Source: Misgurnus anguillicaudatus (taxonomy: Eukaryota; Chordata; Actinopteri; Cypriniformes; Cobitidae). Taken from it: a DNA stretch of 64,000 nucleotides. Under the pieces are notes generated by a model, which was not told the origin of the DNA, did no database searches, and saw only the letters and a list, made by a program, of their open reading frames with translations. Position numbers and translations under genes: made by a program. The stretch is from NCBI RefSeq assembly GCF_027580225.2, contig NC_073358.2:27058501-27122500 (forward strand), given 5' to 3'. Shown here piece after piece: positions 1-11,701 of this stretch (positions are counted from its first letter, which is position 1; every line of letters starts with the position of its first letter).

Positions 1-20
1 GAGCAAAAGTCTTCAAATCA

Positions 21-718
21 GTGGCGCTTTTCCATTGCATAGTACCCCACAGGTTGTGTCAGGTCAGCTTACCTTTGGTGGCTATTCCACTGGGTACAGT
101 ACGTAGTACCCAATAAATTTTTTAGTACAAACTCAGTTGGCGTTCCAAGCGAGCTGAGCTGATACTAAAACGTGACTTGAAAACACTGTAGATCACTGAT
201 TGGTCGGAGAGAATCGTCACTACCAGCGTCAATGCTAAAGATTAGCTTTACCTTCGTTCTTTGATGTAAGTTCCCAAAACTTCCTTTTAGCGGTAAAAAT
301 ACATCCACAGGCTATGAATCAGGAACACCATACTAGTGTTTTCATTGCAGTTTGTGGTGGCACATCCGCATTCGCATGCAACTATGACTAATCCCACGGG
401 TCTCTATACAGAAACTGTCATGTGATCTAGAGGTATAGTGATAAACACGATGTGCAAACATCTATTTGTGGTGGTGACTTTATATTTTGTGGTGGACTGA
501 CAAATAAATGAATGTATGGGAAACACTGCATTCCAACGAAGCTTGCTCGCTCCCAGTTTTTGTATGATGTCACAGCAGTAGGCAGTGCAAATATAACGAC
601 ACGCCTATAATCCCTCTCACTCTAGGGTGGTACTAAACTCAATGGAAAAGCTTACCAAGCCAAAGTAAAGTGAGCTGACGCGACCTGACCCGTGGTGTAT
701 GCAATGGAAAAGTGCCAC
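21..718. mobile_element. Non-autonomous DNA transposon with long imperfect TIRs
   Basis: The left end GTGGCGCTTTTCCATTGC (21-) is mirrored by GCAATGGAAAAGTGCCAC ending at 718. Similarity continues for about 60 bp (the CAGGTCGCGTCAGCT region). No clean target duplication was found, so the superfamily is uncertain. Confidence 0.65.
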
Positions 719-952
719 TAGTGGCACTGTAGTCATCAAGTCTAACTTACATGCGTTACATATAAAGATATTCGAATAGGGCAGTCTCTTCAAATGGAAA
801 CAATGCCTTCAGATTACAATATAACCATGAAAGAAAGGTTGCAGTCAGGCAAGAAAGGGCCACTTCATCATGAAAGGTTCACACCTTTGCCCTAAAATTC
901 ACTCTTGACTCAAGCTTTGATTGAATCATGAACAAAAGGTCACCAACTCAAT

Positions 953-2276
953 CAGGGGCGGAGTGGGACCAAAAAATCTACCGGGAAATTTCGTATACCA
1001 CCGGCCCTCCGTGGTAAAAAAAAAATGTTTCGTAGCCTATTTGTAGTAAAACTAGGGTAGGCTAATACAAATCGTAATCAAAATAATAAAATAATCAAAA
1101 AATAATAATAATAATTTCATAATAATAATAAAATCATTAAATCATGGCTAATTTTCCTAAATGAGTAACTATACAAAATGATACCTGGTTGAAAGACGGA
1201 CATGCGCACCTCAATCAGCAATTACATAACAGAGCGAGACCAGAGATGAATGTGCTCATCAACGTGAGTAATATGGAATAATTTGTGCATCTTTGAATAA
1301 CTGTAAGAATATTTCCTTTAAATATAATTTTTGTCATATAAAGTTTTGAGAGATAATGTTTTTTCCACGGTTATTGCTTATTTATTTTAACGTGTTTGGC
1401 GCATTACCTCAGAGTTTATTTCAGTAATATTCCTTTTTTTCCCGCTAATAATAATACAATTTACATGCCAATCCTGCTTCCTTGTCTTTTTATTAATTTC
1501 ATTATGCTGTAATGTTAATTTATATGTGGATATGAGACGTTCATTGCCGTTATATAATCTCGTCTAATATTAAAATCATATCTGGAATAATGTATGCATC
1601 TTTGAATAACTGTAAGAATACAGTTCATTTGAAAATGATTTTTGTCAAAGTTTTGAGAAACAATAATGTTGTGAGGATATTTATATATTCAAGTTCAATA
1701 CTCTCGTCTATTAATATGGAAATCTAATAGAAATCTAATAGTAGGAAATATAAAATGTGATACTGCAAAGTTACCCTTCTAAATTTTATTTATGATATAT
1801 AGCCATATGGAGATAAACCTTTGCAAATGTGCTGATTTTATCCATTCAAGTACTGACCACCAGGCTAGAGATTTTAAACATCCTTAATCCACACTTTCTA
1901 TCAAATAGTCTCCGCTTGATGGATCAATTCGACTGCATATATGTACTGCAATAAACAGGCATTCGGCGACGCGGCTTTTCACATCAAAGGCCGACAGGCT
2001 ATGCAATTTGGAGAGGGGCCGTTCAATAATCCGCCTATATTTTTTAAAAATCCTAACATGGTTGGACCTGCCGAACAGGTTGAGCACTTTTATATAGCCT
2101 ACTGTGTTGTGCAAAGAGGCTGCACAGTTTGACCAGAGGGAAGCGGCTGCACATCAGGCCGCCAGACGGGGTTAACTTGCAATGTATAACTATTATTAGA
2201 CCGGCCCTCGCAGCCTCAAAACACTACCGGCCCACCGGGAAATGTCCCGACTCTCCCGATGGCCACTCCGCTACTG
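953..2276. mobile_element. hAT-type element, 1.3 kb, with 8-bp target duplication
   Basis: Ends CAGGGGCGGAGTGG... and ...CCACTCCGCTACTG are inverted. AACTCAAT flanks both sides (945-952 and 2277-2284). Length is 1324 bp. Small open frames around 1884-2132 show no recognisable transposase. Confidence 0.8.
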
Positions 2277-2284
2277 AACTCAAT

Positions 2285-3382
2285 AGAACAATAGCTATTA
2301 GCTTTAATTACCATACACATATACATATGATAATAATTAATAAAACAAAAACAATGACTTAAAATTATATTTCAACAGTGGCTCATACAGAAAGGAAGGT
2401 TTTGCCTACATGTTAGTTGTCCTCACAAGGTTAGAAAACTCTAAATTTCTATGCTAAGTTGACGAGCTGATGATTCTTTGTGAGAAAAATCACTTAATGA
2501 ATTAATTAAATAATATGGCATTGTAAAGTAAAATGCAAATTGTATGCAAAATAAAACATATATGTGAGGGTTGGGATGAAGGCATAAGAAATAAAATAAG
2601 CTTAGTATGAAAACAAATGCGTGCCTTTATGTGTGTGAACTAAAAATATTGTTTGCCCACAAAGGGATATCAACTGTCTGACAGCTGTGATTTTCAGTGA
2701 TGTAAGGTGTTGCATTAATTGACAGACTGGATAATACAGGGAGTGGCTTGTAATGCTCTTCATACACAGAGAGCAATAAAATGGAAAGAGAGAGCACAAG
2801 AAGAAATGAGATGAGGGGAGAAAAAAGAGGGTCAGATCAGAGAATTTGTGTCTTTGAGCCTAGTGTGACAGATCAATGCGGGTCAGTGTGTCACCATGAG
2901 AACTATAGACCTTTTGCAAGTAGACGTCACAGTTACGTCACTGCAAGCTGCGCGCGCAATGTGGTGGCAGAAAAACAGTGGAAATGAATTGTACACGAGT
3001 GAAACGAGCAAGATAACTCACTAGAAAATGTCTTATTTGTGATGTTGAGTGTCAGAATAGGAATGTCAAAAAAGGATGGCCTTCATTTTTATAAAATACC
3101 GTCGTCGAAGAGACCATTGAAGATAGACGTAGGTGTTTATGGTTGCAATAAGCTCTTAAATGGACAGACCGGAGTGATGAAATCATCTGAAAATCTATTA
3201 ATAATTAGAATAGAAAATAATTAGAGAAGATGTCCGGTCCTCTGTCGAAGTTTGATCCCTCTATGTGTTTCTTATAGCGTTTTTATCATGTAACATTTAT
3301 AATTTATTTAGAAAGATTAAACATTTCAATTAGTTATACTGAAAAAGCAATAATATCATAATTTCTTAAATATTTAGTAATT
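2285..3382. other. AT-rich intergenic DNA
   Basis: No gene supported. Short frames at 2781-2987 and 3039-3224 lack domain content or conserved motifs. Confidence 0.6.
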
Positions 3383-3961
3383 TTGGCTAACAAGCCAAAA
3401 ACCCAGAAATAAGTTTTATAAGCTGTCGACCCCAAAAAAACGAACATTTAAAGACACAAAAGTGGAAATCAGGCAACTTTTCATAGTACTACTATTAGTA
3501 GAACTGCGCCCACTAGAGGGAAACATAGTCAGGGATCCACTTTTTTCTCCTTAAAGCGTAACTAAACCCCTGGTCAGAGCTTGACTCCACCCACTGGAGA
3601 TAGAGGGGACGAACTAAGCTCGTATCAAGTGTGTGGGGAGATCGTAACAAGGGCGTGGTGAGCTTGAACCTGCTTACATCGAGTTATTTTTTGGACCCAA
3701 CATCCAATAGGAAAATTCAACTGCAGTAGCCACCGTTCAACCTGAAGAGGGCAGCACACTTTTTTACACCATATGTTGTAGTATATCCAAATGTCAAAAA
3801 ACTTACAAAAATCAATGAACAGCACTAATAAAGCATCATTCTTACAGATCATAAACTAAAAAAAGTTGGTTTAGGGTTTAGTTACTCTTTAAAGGCTGAG
3901 TTTTACGTCTCGACAGCTTATAAAAACGTATTTCTGTTTTTGTTTTTTTGCTTGTTAGCTG
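3383..3961. mobile_element. TIR element carrying a nested TTAA element
   Basis: The left arm GCTAACAAGCCAAAAACC...TTTATAAGCTGTCGA is mirrored by TCGACAGCTTATAAA...GCTTGTTAGC at the right, arms about 48 bp. The interior is occupied by the element at 3551-3892. Confidence 0.7.
3551..3892 (+). mobile_element. TTAA-flanked MITE, copy 1 of the AAAGCGTAACTAAACC family
   Basis: Begins TTAAAGCGTAACTAAACC and ends GGTTTAGTTACTCTTTAA. A second, same-orientation copy is at 49585-49965. TTAA at both ends points to a piggyBac/Kolobok-type mechanism. Confidence 0.8.
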
Positions 3962-5451
3962 TATACATTGTCACACAGCAGCTTTTAGGCATTATTCTGT
4001 TTTTTGTTATGAGCCAGAAATGACGAGGAGGCGCCCTCTCGCAATACAAAGTCAATGGAGACAGTTGGATTGTTTTCCCGCCGGTGGGCGTGGTTTTCAA
4101 ATTAGCATAACTTTGCTCTGTCTCTATTGCGTTTTTGTGAAGGGCTTTTGATAAAGATCAGATTCAGAGCGTTGATGAAAACATACACAGAGTTTGAACT
4201 GTTTGCCCTAAGGGAATAATTCCAGATATTATAAGTTGGGTAAGACCGCCACCTGGTGGATAATAGTGGAAATACGGATTGCTGTAAAAACTCGTCATAG
4301 GCAGGGAAGCGTTAGCCAAATACAGAAACAGAAGTTTAAACGGCATAAAATATTTTTTTAAATGTCACAACATTACTTAGCATACCCATAAATATATTAT
4401 TCTGTGGGAAATCATAGATGTTTCTCCAAGATGCTTTTCTTCATAGATTATAATTCACATTATTAAAATCAAACAAGAACTAAATAATGAATGTGTACAC
4501 AGAGGAGATGGAAGGCCTTCACACACATTCACAACAATCTGATTTTGTGATTTGATTCCGCTTTCAGTCCTAAGTGTAAATTTATTGTCCTGTACATTGA
4601 CGTATTGATCACTCCATGTCTTCATTGTAGTATCGGCTTATCCGTATTCTTGCAGAACGTACCGACAACACAGACTGTTGTCCAAACTCAGTGTTTATGT
4701 TTTCAGTTTTCCTTTTTTTGATCATAGTGAAAGTTTTGTCTGGTACAGAATTGAAGAATTTGACAGAGTAAAGTACAGTGAACATATCCACACATACTGT
4801 ACATACACACAGACAGAAAGTCTTCAGTGTGAGCATTGAGGTAGAAAAGAAGAGATGGAGACAGACAGACAGACAGAGAGAGAGAGATGTGGAAGCCAGT
4901 AGACAGTGTTGCTAGGAGACCGCACACAGTGACTGGTGTGAGAGACATGGTTTCACATCCCTCCCCCATTCCCACAACACACTTCCTTTTTCTCCCGGTT
5001 TTTCATGCCCATTCTGGTCTCCATATTCCTCTTCATTCATCTTTTACACCTGTCCTCCTGTCCATCTGATCTCATCTATCTATCTGCTCATTTCTATTCT
5101 TCTTTGCTATCCATCTCTTTTTCTACATCTGAGGTCACTTCATCTTTCTAAGCACCTCCTGCCAGACTCTTTAACCTTCCCCAACCCCTCAAATTCAGTC
5201 TCCTCCCTCTCCTCTCATTATCTACTCTACCTCTTACTCTCTCTATATCTGTGTCTAATTCATCTCTGTCTCTCTCTCTCTGTCTCTCTCTCTGTTTCTC
5301 TCTCTCTCTCTCTCTCTCTCGCTTCCTTTCCCATTCACACTGTCGTTTAGTATGAGAACGCTCTGAACTGACAGGAGAGCAGTCGCCAAAGCGACAGCTG
5401 GCTGCTCACCATGACAACAGCCAGGTGCGGTGTAAAAGCAAAGGACAGTAA
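3962..5451. other. Intergenic DNA with CT/GA-rich tracts
   Basis: Contains a CAGA/GA tract (4860-4888) and CT-rich DNA (5262-5321). The open frames here follow these biased tracts. A non-coding first exon of nyap1 could hide here but nothing proves it. Confidence 0.5.
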
Positions 5452-5984
5452 GGGCTCAGTCACACCAAAAGCGTTTATGGCAGTTGCAGGCGCCTTTTTT
5501 GAATGCTATTCTATGGGCAGGGCGCGTTTGCGCGCTGTTTATGCGCGCCGAGCGCCTTGCGGTTTTCTGCCGCCTGCCGCGCACGCGTTTTTGAAGGAGC
5601 GCTGAGAGCGGAGGAGCGCCTGACGTCATTCGCGTCTTCCATTGTCCAATCGAATGAGGGGAGAGGCGGGCCTTACGTTGTGGCGAGGGAAGTTTACAGT
5701 TGCTTTGAAGAACCGGACTCCACTCGCTCACTCTCTCCTGCGTGTTTGTGCTCCTCTTATCCTCAAACAAGGTCAGAGCAAGCGTCCTCTTTTTAAAGTT
5801 TCTGCTAATATGACAGTTAACAGCAAAAGAGCGCTCACGCTTCAATATTTGATTGACAAGACAGCTGACTCGGTGGTTGCTTAGCAATATGAAAAGCCGC
5901 GCTGCACTGCTCTTTTTTAAAAAAGGCAGTGCGTCGCGCCTTGCGTTTGCAAGCGTTTAAAGCGCTTTTGGTGTGACTGAGCCC
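5452..5984. mobile_element. PIF/Harbinger-like MITE with TAA duplication
   Basis: 533 bp with inverted ends GGGCTCAGTCACACCAAA / TTTGGTGTGACTGAGCCC, flanked by TAA (5449-5451 and 5985-5987). Interior is GC-rich with Arg/Ala-rich chance frames on both strands. Confidence 0.8.
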
Positions 5985-6398
5985 TAAGTGAGATACGGCT
6001 TATGTGAATTCACACACACATATGCACATAGATTTTAGATTTTAGGATGAGTGTTATAGAAATACTACATTTACACATTAAAGAAATAAACATTCGCTAT
6101 AGTCTGTAATAATTGTGTTTACTTATGTGTGTTTTAGATATGTATATGTGTGTTTATGTTATAGATGCATTGGTATATGTGTCTATGATATGTGTATTGT
6201 ACTCCCATCTGCTTCTCCTTGAACTGACCTATGACCCACATCCCCATTACCAAAGCCTCATTGAATGTTATGTGTTTAAATATGTGTATTGACCAAATAT
6301 TTGAATTAGGCTTTGTGTGTATGTGTGTGTAGGTTGTGTTAGAATTTCTCTATACAGTTGTAGTTATCAGACATATTTACTAAGTTAGTTGTATAAAT

Positions 6399-6606
6399 TA
6401 CACTGAAAAAAATGATTCATTGAATCCAATCAAGTCTCTTAAGGTAAGTGGTTGCAATCAATCCACCTAAGCTACATTTAAACAAAAAAGATTAGTAACG
6501 TAAAATAAAATATAAATATTTTGTTTAAATGTAGCTTAAACAAATTGACTGCAACCACTTACCTCAAAAAAATTGATTAAATTCAATAAATCATTTTTTT
6601 CAGTGT
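6399..6606. mobile_element. Foldback MITE
   Basis: TACACTGAAAAAAATGATT at the left mirrors AATCATTTTTTTCAGTGTA at the right. The arms extend inward through GGTAAGTGGTTGCA / TGCAACCACTTACC, so almost the whole 208 bp is a hairpin. Confidence 0.85.
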
Positions 6607-6920
6607 ATATACAGTGGTGTCCTGCAAATGACATTTTAGTCAGAAAAGAAGCAATTATTAATGTAATAAGAAGTTGTTTCAATTTTGTTTCAGATTTATA
6701 TTAAAAATTTTACACTGACAATTTAATTTGTACAGTTTTATTTAATTTATAAAATCCAAAATTAAAGAAGTTTGTTTTTAGTTGTTCCACAAAACCTTAC
6801 TGTATCCACCTGTTTCTTGACATAAATGTGGGCGCTGCCATCTTTGAGCTTTCCTGTTTATGATGTCCGGTGAGCCACTAAAGCGAAGGACACAAGTGTG
6901 CCGTTTTGACTGGCTGTTTA

Positions 6921-6986
6921 ATGTTTATTATGAAATCCAGGAAGACCGACATAATTTGTGCAGTTAGGGGTTGCCATAATAGCTAA
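6921..6986 (+). pseudogene. Possible THAP-type zinc-finger N-terminal fragment (transposon relic)
   Basis: A 21-codon frame, MFIMKSRKTDIICAVRGCHN plus one serine, ends in TAA. The C-A-V-x-G-C-x-N pattern resembles the first cysteine pair of THAP domains, which occur in P-element- and Kolobok-type transposases. Only this piece is seen and the rest of the zinc ligand set is missing. Confidence 0.25.
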
Positions 6987-7329
6987 TACAAACGTAGTAA
7001 ATGTCTACAAAACATTTGTTTTAACCATAATATATGCACAAGAACTGAATGTGTATGTGACACACATGCACTCATGATCTGTATTTACAAATCCATCCAG
7101 TAAAACCTTTCATAGAAACTGTCAGTCAACAATAAATACAATAATTGTTTAAAAACAACTAATATTATGCTGATAAAAATATGCTGATTTAGCTGATTTA
7201 TTTATTCTGCTACTATATTTTATTACAAAAATGCGATTACAGTACAGAATATATACGACGTAATCTGCTTAGTTAATGTTTATAATAGTAATGTGTTTGC
7301 ACATACTTTTTTTATGTTTTAAATGAAAA

Positions 7330-7785
7330 TGTCAGGAACAGGACACGAACCCAGATGCAGACAGTTAAACAGAAACCTTTATTATAAAAGAAACAACAAA
7401 ACAAAACCCACGAGGGGGCAAAACACACTAGGCAAACAAAACACTAAACTTACTAGACTTAACACTAAACAGACTATAAACTTGACAAAAATACACTTGA
7501 CTTAGACAATAGCATGAGCTTTTAAACAGGACTGGTACAAAACGAACAAGCACAGGACAGCAAACACAAGGGCATAAAATAGGGGAGCAAATCAAGAGGG
7601 GAACAGGTGACATTATTCAAACAATAATGGGTTAATTAATGAGGAAACAGGGGGGTGGGGTCAGGAGACGAGACAGAAAGCACATGGCTAGGAAAAACAA
7701 AGCCAGTGCTCTCATCAAAACATTGGGCTGCCATGATCCTGTCACTATGACTAAAAAACTGTGACCTGAAGACAGGATCATGACA
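7330..7785 (-). mobile_element. Solo LTR (minus strand) with 5-bp target duplication
   Basis: On the minus strand the 456-bp unit starts TGTCATGATCCTGTC and ends TCCTGTTCCTGACA, i.e. the TG...CA ends of an LTR. It is flanked by GAAAA (7325-7329 and 7786-7790). An AATAAAGG-like signal lies near its 3' end (plus-strand CCTTTATT at about 7376). No internal retroelement genes are adjacent. Confidence 0.78.
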
Positions 7786-10700
7786 GAAAAGGCAAATACT
7801 TTAAAAAGTAAGCAAATAATTTCATAAGCTCATTTCTCCACCTAGTGCGTAAGAAGCGAAAATATAATACATAATAGTATTTTCATAAAACAAAAACAAT
7901 ACTCAATACATGTAGTAGCTTAATATGTTTATTATGGTTTGCTCAAATAACTTACAATGTGTTGAATGAGAAAGATACTGCTGACTGTGTCAGACCGCAA
8001 AACCGTAAAAACACGAAGTCTTGGTAAATTCCATGTACAAACACTCGACTGACTTTCCCATTGTAAAGATACTGGTATGTCTGTGTGGTTTTATATTTGC
8101 GCATTGAAGACCCGTCACCTCCGATCAACAACACGTAATGATTGAATATATCTTCATATATCAAGCCACTTCTTAATTTCATCCTCACACTAGTTCATAC
8201 ATGGCAGGTGTAGTAAATATTGTTTATGCGTGCTCCCACTACACTGTTTTCTACCAGCTGTCTATTGAACCGGAAGTCTCGCGCAGGAAGGGAAATACGT
8301 CACATCACTTACTTCCGCGTTCGAGAAAAAGGTGGATATAAAAGTCTGTCCACGTCCCAAAAACCAACCCCATAGGTCATTTCTGCTTATCATAATCTTA
8401 TTTTGACCTATAGTTAAGTTTTAAAGTTAAGTGTTTAATCACAATGTGAACTTTTAAGATGGTCCCTTACTTGACATTTTTCTTATGTCCTATTTGAATA
8501 ATTGACATTTACATGTATGCTTTTGACAGACCCATTAATTCATAGGAACTTACTGTGCTTTCACAGTAATTTGATCTTCACACTGTTAACACAAAGCTGT
8601 ATCTTCTATACTTATAACTTTGTGGTCAGTATTTTTTGAGTTTCCTCCTTTTTTTTTGTTATAAACCGACCGTATCCGATTCCGCTTGTGGAAGGTATTG
8701 ATGTCTGCAGTGTGCCATTAGTGTTGTTGGGTACAATGTTTGTATTCAAACAAATGTTTGTGAAGAGCATATTTATAAAATCTTTCCCAGCAAGACAATA
8801 AACACAAAAATTCTGATATCTTTTTGTCTTTACTTGTCTTACAATCATTATAGCCTAGGGTAACTTTCATTGATTCACACTTCCAAGTTTCGATAATACA
8901 GCAAGCAAGGAAAACCTGTCTACCTCGCCTACAGCTCTCATGTGTTAGATGATCATGTGAATAGATCAATTTGTTTTATAAATATGTATGACAGACCCCA
9001 TATTGGGTCCTGTAGGTCTTTAAACTGAGGATCAGGTTTGAAAAGAATTTAAGGAGGCTTGGCCTCCTTAAATTACACACATAGCCCAAGACAATGTATG
9101 CCTTTGTATGTATTTTTTTGCATTTATCCAAATAAAACCCAGATTGCCTAACACAATATGCCTTTCGCCAAGTTGTTTTGTTTTGTCCAATGTGTACCAT
9201 ACGGTATATTTCTTATTTGAATAGTTTATGTTAACCTGAGAGGGCATTAAAAGACAATATTGTACACCCCCCCAGACATTACTTTTGGCCACTATATACA
9301 CTATATTAGCAGAATATGTAGTTATTTAAAGACACCCAGATGTTTATTGTTCATGCCTTTAAGGTTCCTATGTATTAGGGTTCTGTTGACTACAAAAGAT
9401 GGTGGAATCAATTAAAGCGCCTTCAATAGACACGGATGTGTCAACAGCAGCAGATAAGCAAGGCAAACGATCAGAGGTTATCTTTTGGATGATTGGTTTG
9501 AGAAGTAAGCAGGTGATTTTACAATGCTTTATGAGAAGCCTGGGTGTGTTCTCATCTTAGACGGTCTCAAAAAAGGGTTATCAGTGGAATGGATGACTGG
9601 GCCATGCAGTGGGTTCTGTCAGTGGTGGTAGAGATGAGCTGCAAATCTTGACCACTTTCAAAGTGTTTTTTACTTTGCTACTGTAATTCAGTTTGATTCA
9701 TCATTGAGTGTGGATGTAGGAGGAAGTGGGTGAGAAGGATGAGAAGGTAAAAACAGCTTGCTTAGGTTACAGATTAAACTGTTGATTCTGGAATTTAAAT
9801 ACAGTGATGTGGTTTCTAAATTTGATTTCTAGAGGAACTCTATGAAGAAAATTGTGGTTGTAGAGGGAGATGTGGTACAGTTACAATAGCATTTTTAACA
9901 GTGCCATGCAATTTATTACAAGTTGTGGCTATCAAGCACATCATTGCACTTTATATGTATTGTTTTAATTATAAAGCCATTAATAGGTCAAAAAAATTTT
10001 ACAGAAATGGCTCCCTGAGGGAACATCGGCATGTTGCCTCTCTACAATGTGGTTTCTGCAATTGATTCTTTGATTGTTGTCCTTGATTTTATTTTATTTG
10101 TTGTGCATTGTTTATATTATTGTGCTTATCATTACCAGATTTTCTGTGTTTAAGATTTTGAGAGGCATCTGTCTCTAAGCCTTTCAAGATCTGCTTGGTC
10201 GACTAGCTTCACCAACCAAGTTGTACCAGGAGTGGGAGAAATTGTGTGGGTGAAAACTGAGCCTGTGAAAGTACAATCACGTATAACCATGAAAATAATG
10301 CCGTGTTCTGGGAATACTGAGGTAAAAGTGTTCAGTTCATCTTGAGGGCAAGGACAAGTAACAACAAGATAGACTGTAATGGGATGAGCGATAGACAACC
10401 CATGATAGGGCCTGTGGGAAAAATATACTTGCCTCCAAATATATGTGAGAAAGTGAATGCAAAAGATAGAAAGGCAGATCTTCAATGATTGCGGTCCAAA
10501 GAATGTAGTTTGGTTGAGGTTAGATGAGGTAAGATGAGTTTCTGGTGGTGATGGTGGAGTAGTCTTAAGTGGTGTGATCATCAGAAATAAAAAGCAGGAG
10601 CTTGTTTTCTCCTATAGCTGCTGCTAATGGAGAGGAGGCAATAACGGAAGAGCTAAACATTTCGGACTTTAACCATGTCCGTGCTGTGCTTCCTTGGATG

Positions 10701-10909
10701 GAGTCATAGAGATTGATTTCCTTGTGTTTGTAAGTCTTGACTCTTACAGATGTCTTCGTTTGTTCGATTCTTTGCATTTGTAAATGCCATAAATCAGAAA
10801 ATCAGCCAATTTTTGGACTGGGTTGAACATGTAGACTTCCATGTGCATAGGCTTACTATTAAAGGGTTAGCAGCAAAATGTCTGTAAGCACTAAAATGAG
10901 AGTTGTTAA
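7786..10909. other. Unassigned intergenic DNA
   Basis: No gene can be supported. A minus-strand frame at 7952-8188 and minus-strand frames at 10150-10581 and 10565-10777 are open but match no family I know. Short plus-strand stretches such as VPGVGEIVWVKTEPVKV (about 10224-10275) look like decayed coding sequence of an unidentified element. Confidence 0.4.
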
Positions 10910-11701
10910 AGGACAAGTTCGGTATTTTACACGTAAAGCATTGTTTTCAGATTGTTTATGATGAAATAGAACGGTTTTGACTGAAATTTCGACATATGCG
11001 GCTGCCCCGAGAATCTTTGGGTGCTTGTTGCATCACCTCCCACCTCCACAATGGCTTTATAGGTGCACTGGAACAATCCTTCCTAAAATGCATTGAGCTT
11101 TCGTTTACAAAGACGTGAAACTCACTGAGTGGTCAGGGGTGTTCACTGATATGCTCACACAAAAATCGCTTCAAAAGATGCTTTCCAACAGGTGTTTTAA
11201 GCATTCGTTGTAAACTTGTGGACCTATTTTTCCAAACGCCTCACACGTGTACATTCTTCCGCTTAGAGCTTGAATAATAGACACTCCAGCCCAGTTGGTG
11301 GCGATAATACACCTTTGCCAACTGCAAGAATACAAACAAAGTTCCTGGGGCGGAGTAATACCGTACCTCACAGCACATCTAATACAAGTCAATGGAGTTG
11401 GCAAAAACGAAGATAAAACCTTTTGGAATGCTTTTTTTTGCAGTGATTTTTGTGTGAGCATATCAGTGAACACTCCTGACCACTCGTTGAGTTTCACATC
11501 TTTGTAAACGAAAGTTTAATGCATTTTAGGAAGGATTGTTCCAGTGCACCTATACACCAATTGTAGAGGTGGGAGGTGATACAACAAACCACCGAAAACT
11601 CTCGGGCCAGCATCACACGTCCAAACTTCAGTCAAAACCGCTTACCTCATCACAAACAATCTGAAAACAGGGCTTCAAGTGCAAAACACCCAACCTGTCC
11701 T
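10910..11701. mobile_element. Kolobok/piggyBac-like foldback element with TTAA duplication
   Basis: Flanked by TTAA (10906-10909 and 11702-11705). Ends AGGACAAGTTCGGTATTT and mirror-like ...AACCTGTCCT. The arms are very long: the ATATGCTCACACAAAAATC and AAAATGCATT blocks recur in inverse order around 11100-11530. The open frame inside (minus, 11171-11497) is a product of the palindrome. Confidence 0.82.

Noticed and set aside
5456..5887. 143-codon minus-strand ORF with basic composition
   Set aside because: It lies wholly inside the 5452-5984 TIR element, and other frames there are also open because of GC-rich palindromic sequence.
11171..11497. 108-codon minus-strand ORF
   Set aside because: It spans the arms of the 10910-11701 foldback element and the opposite strand is open too; no transposase motif.
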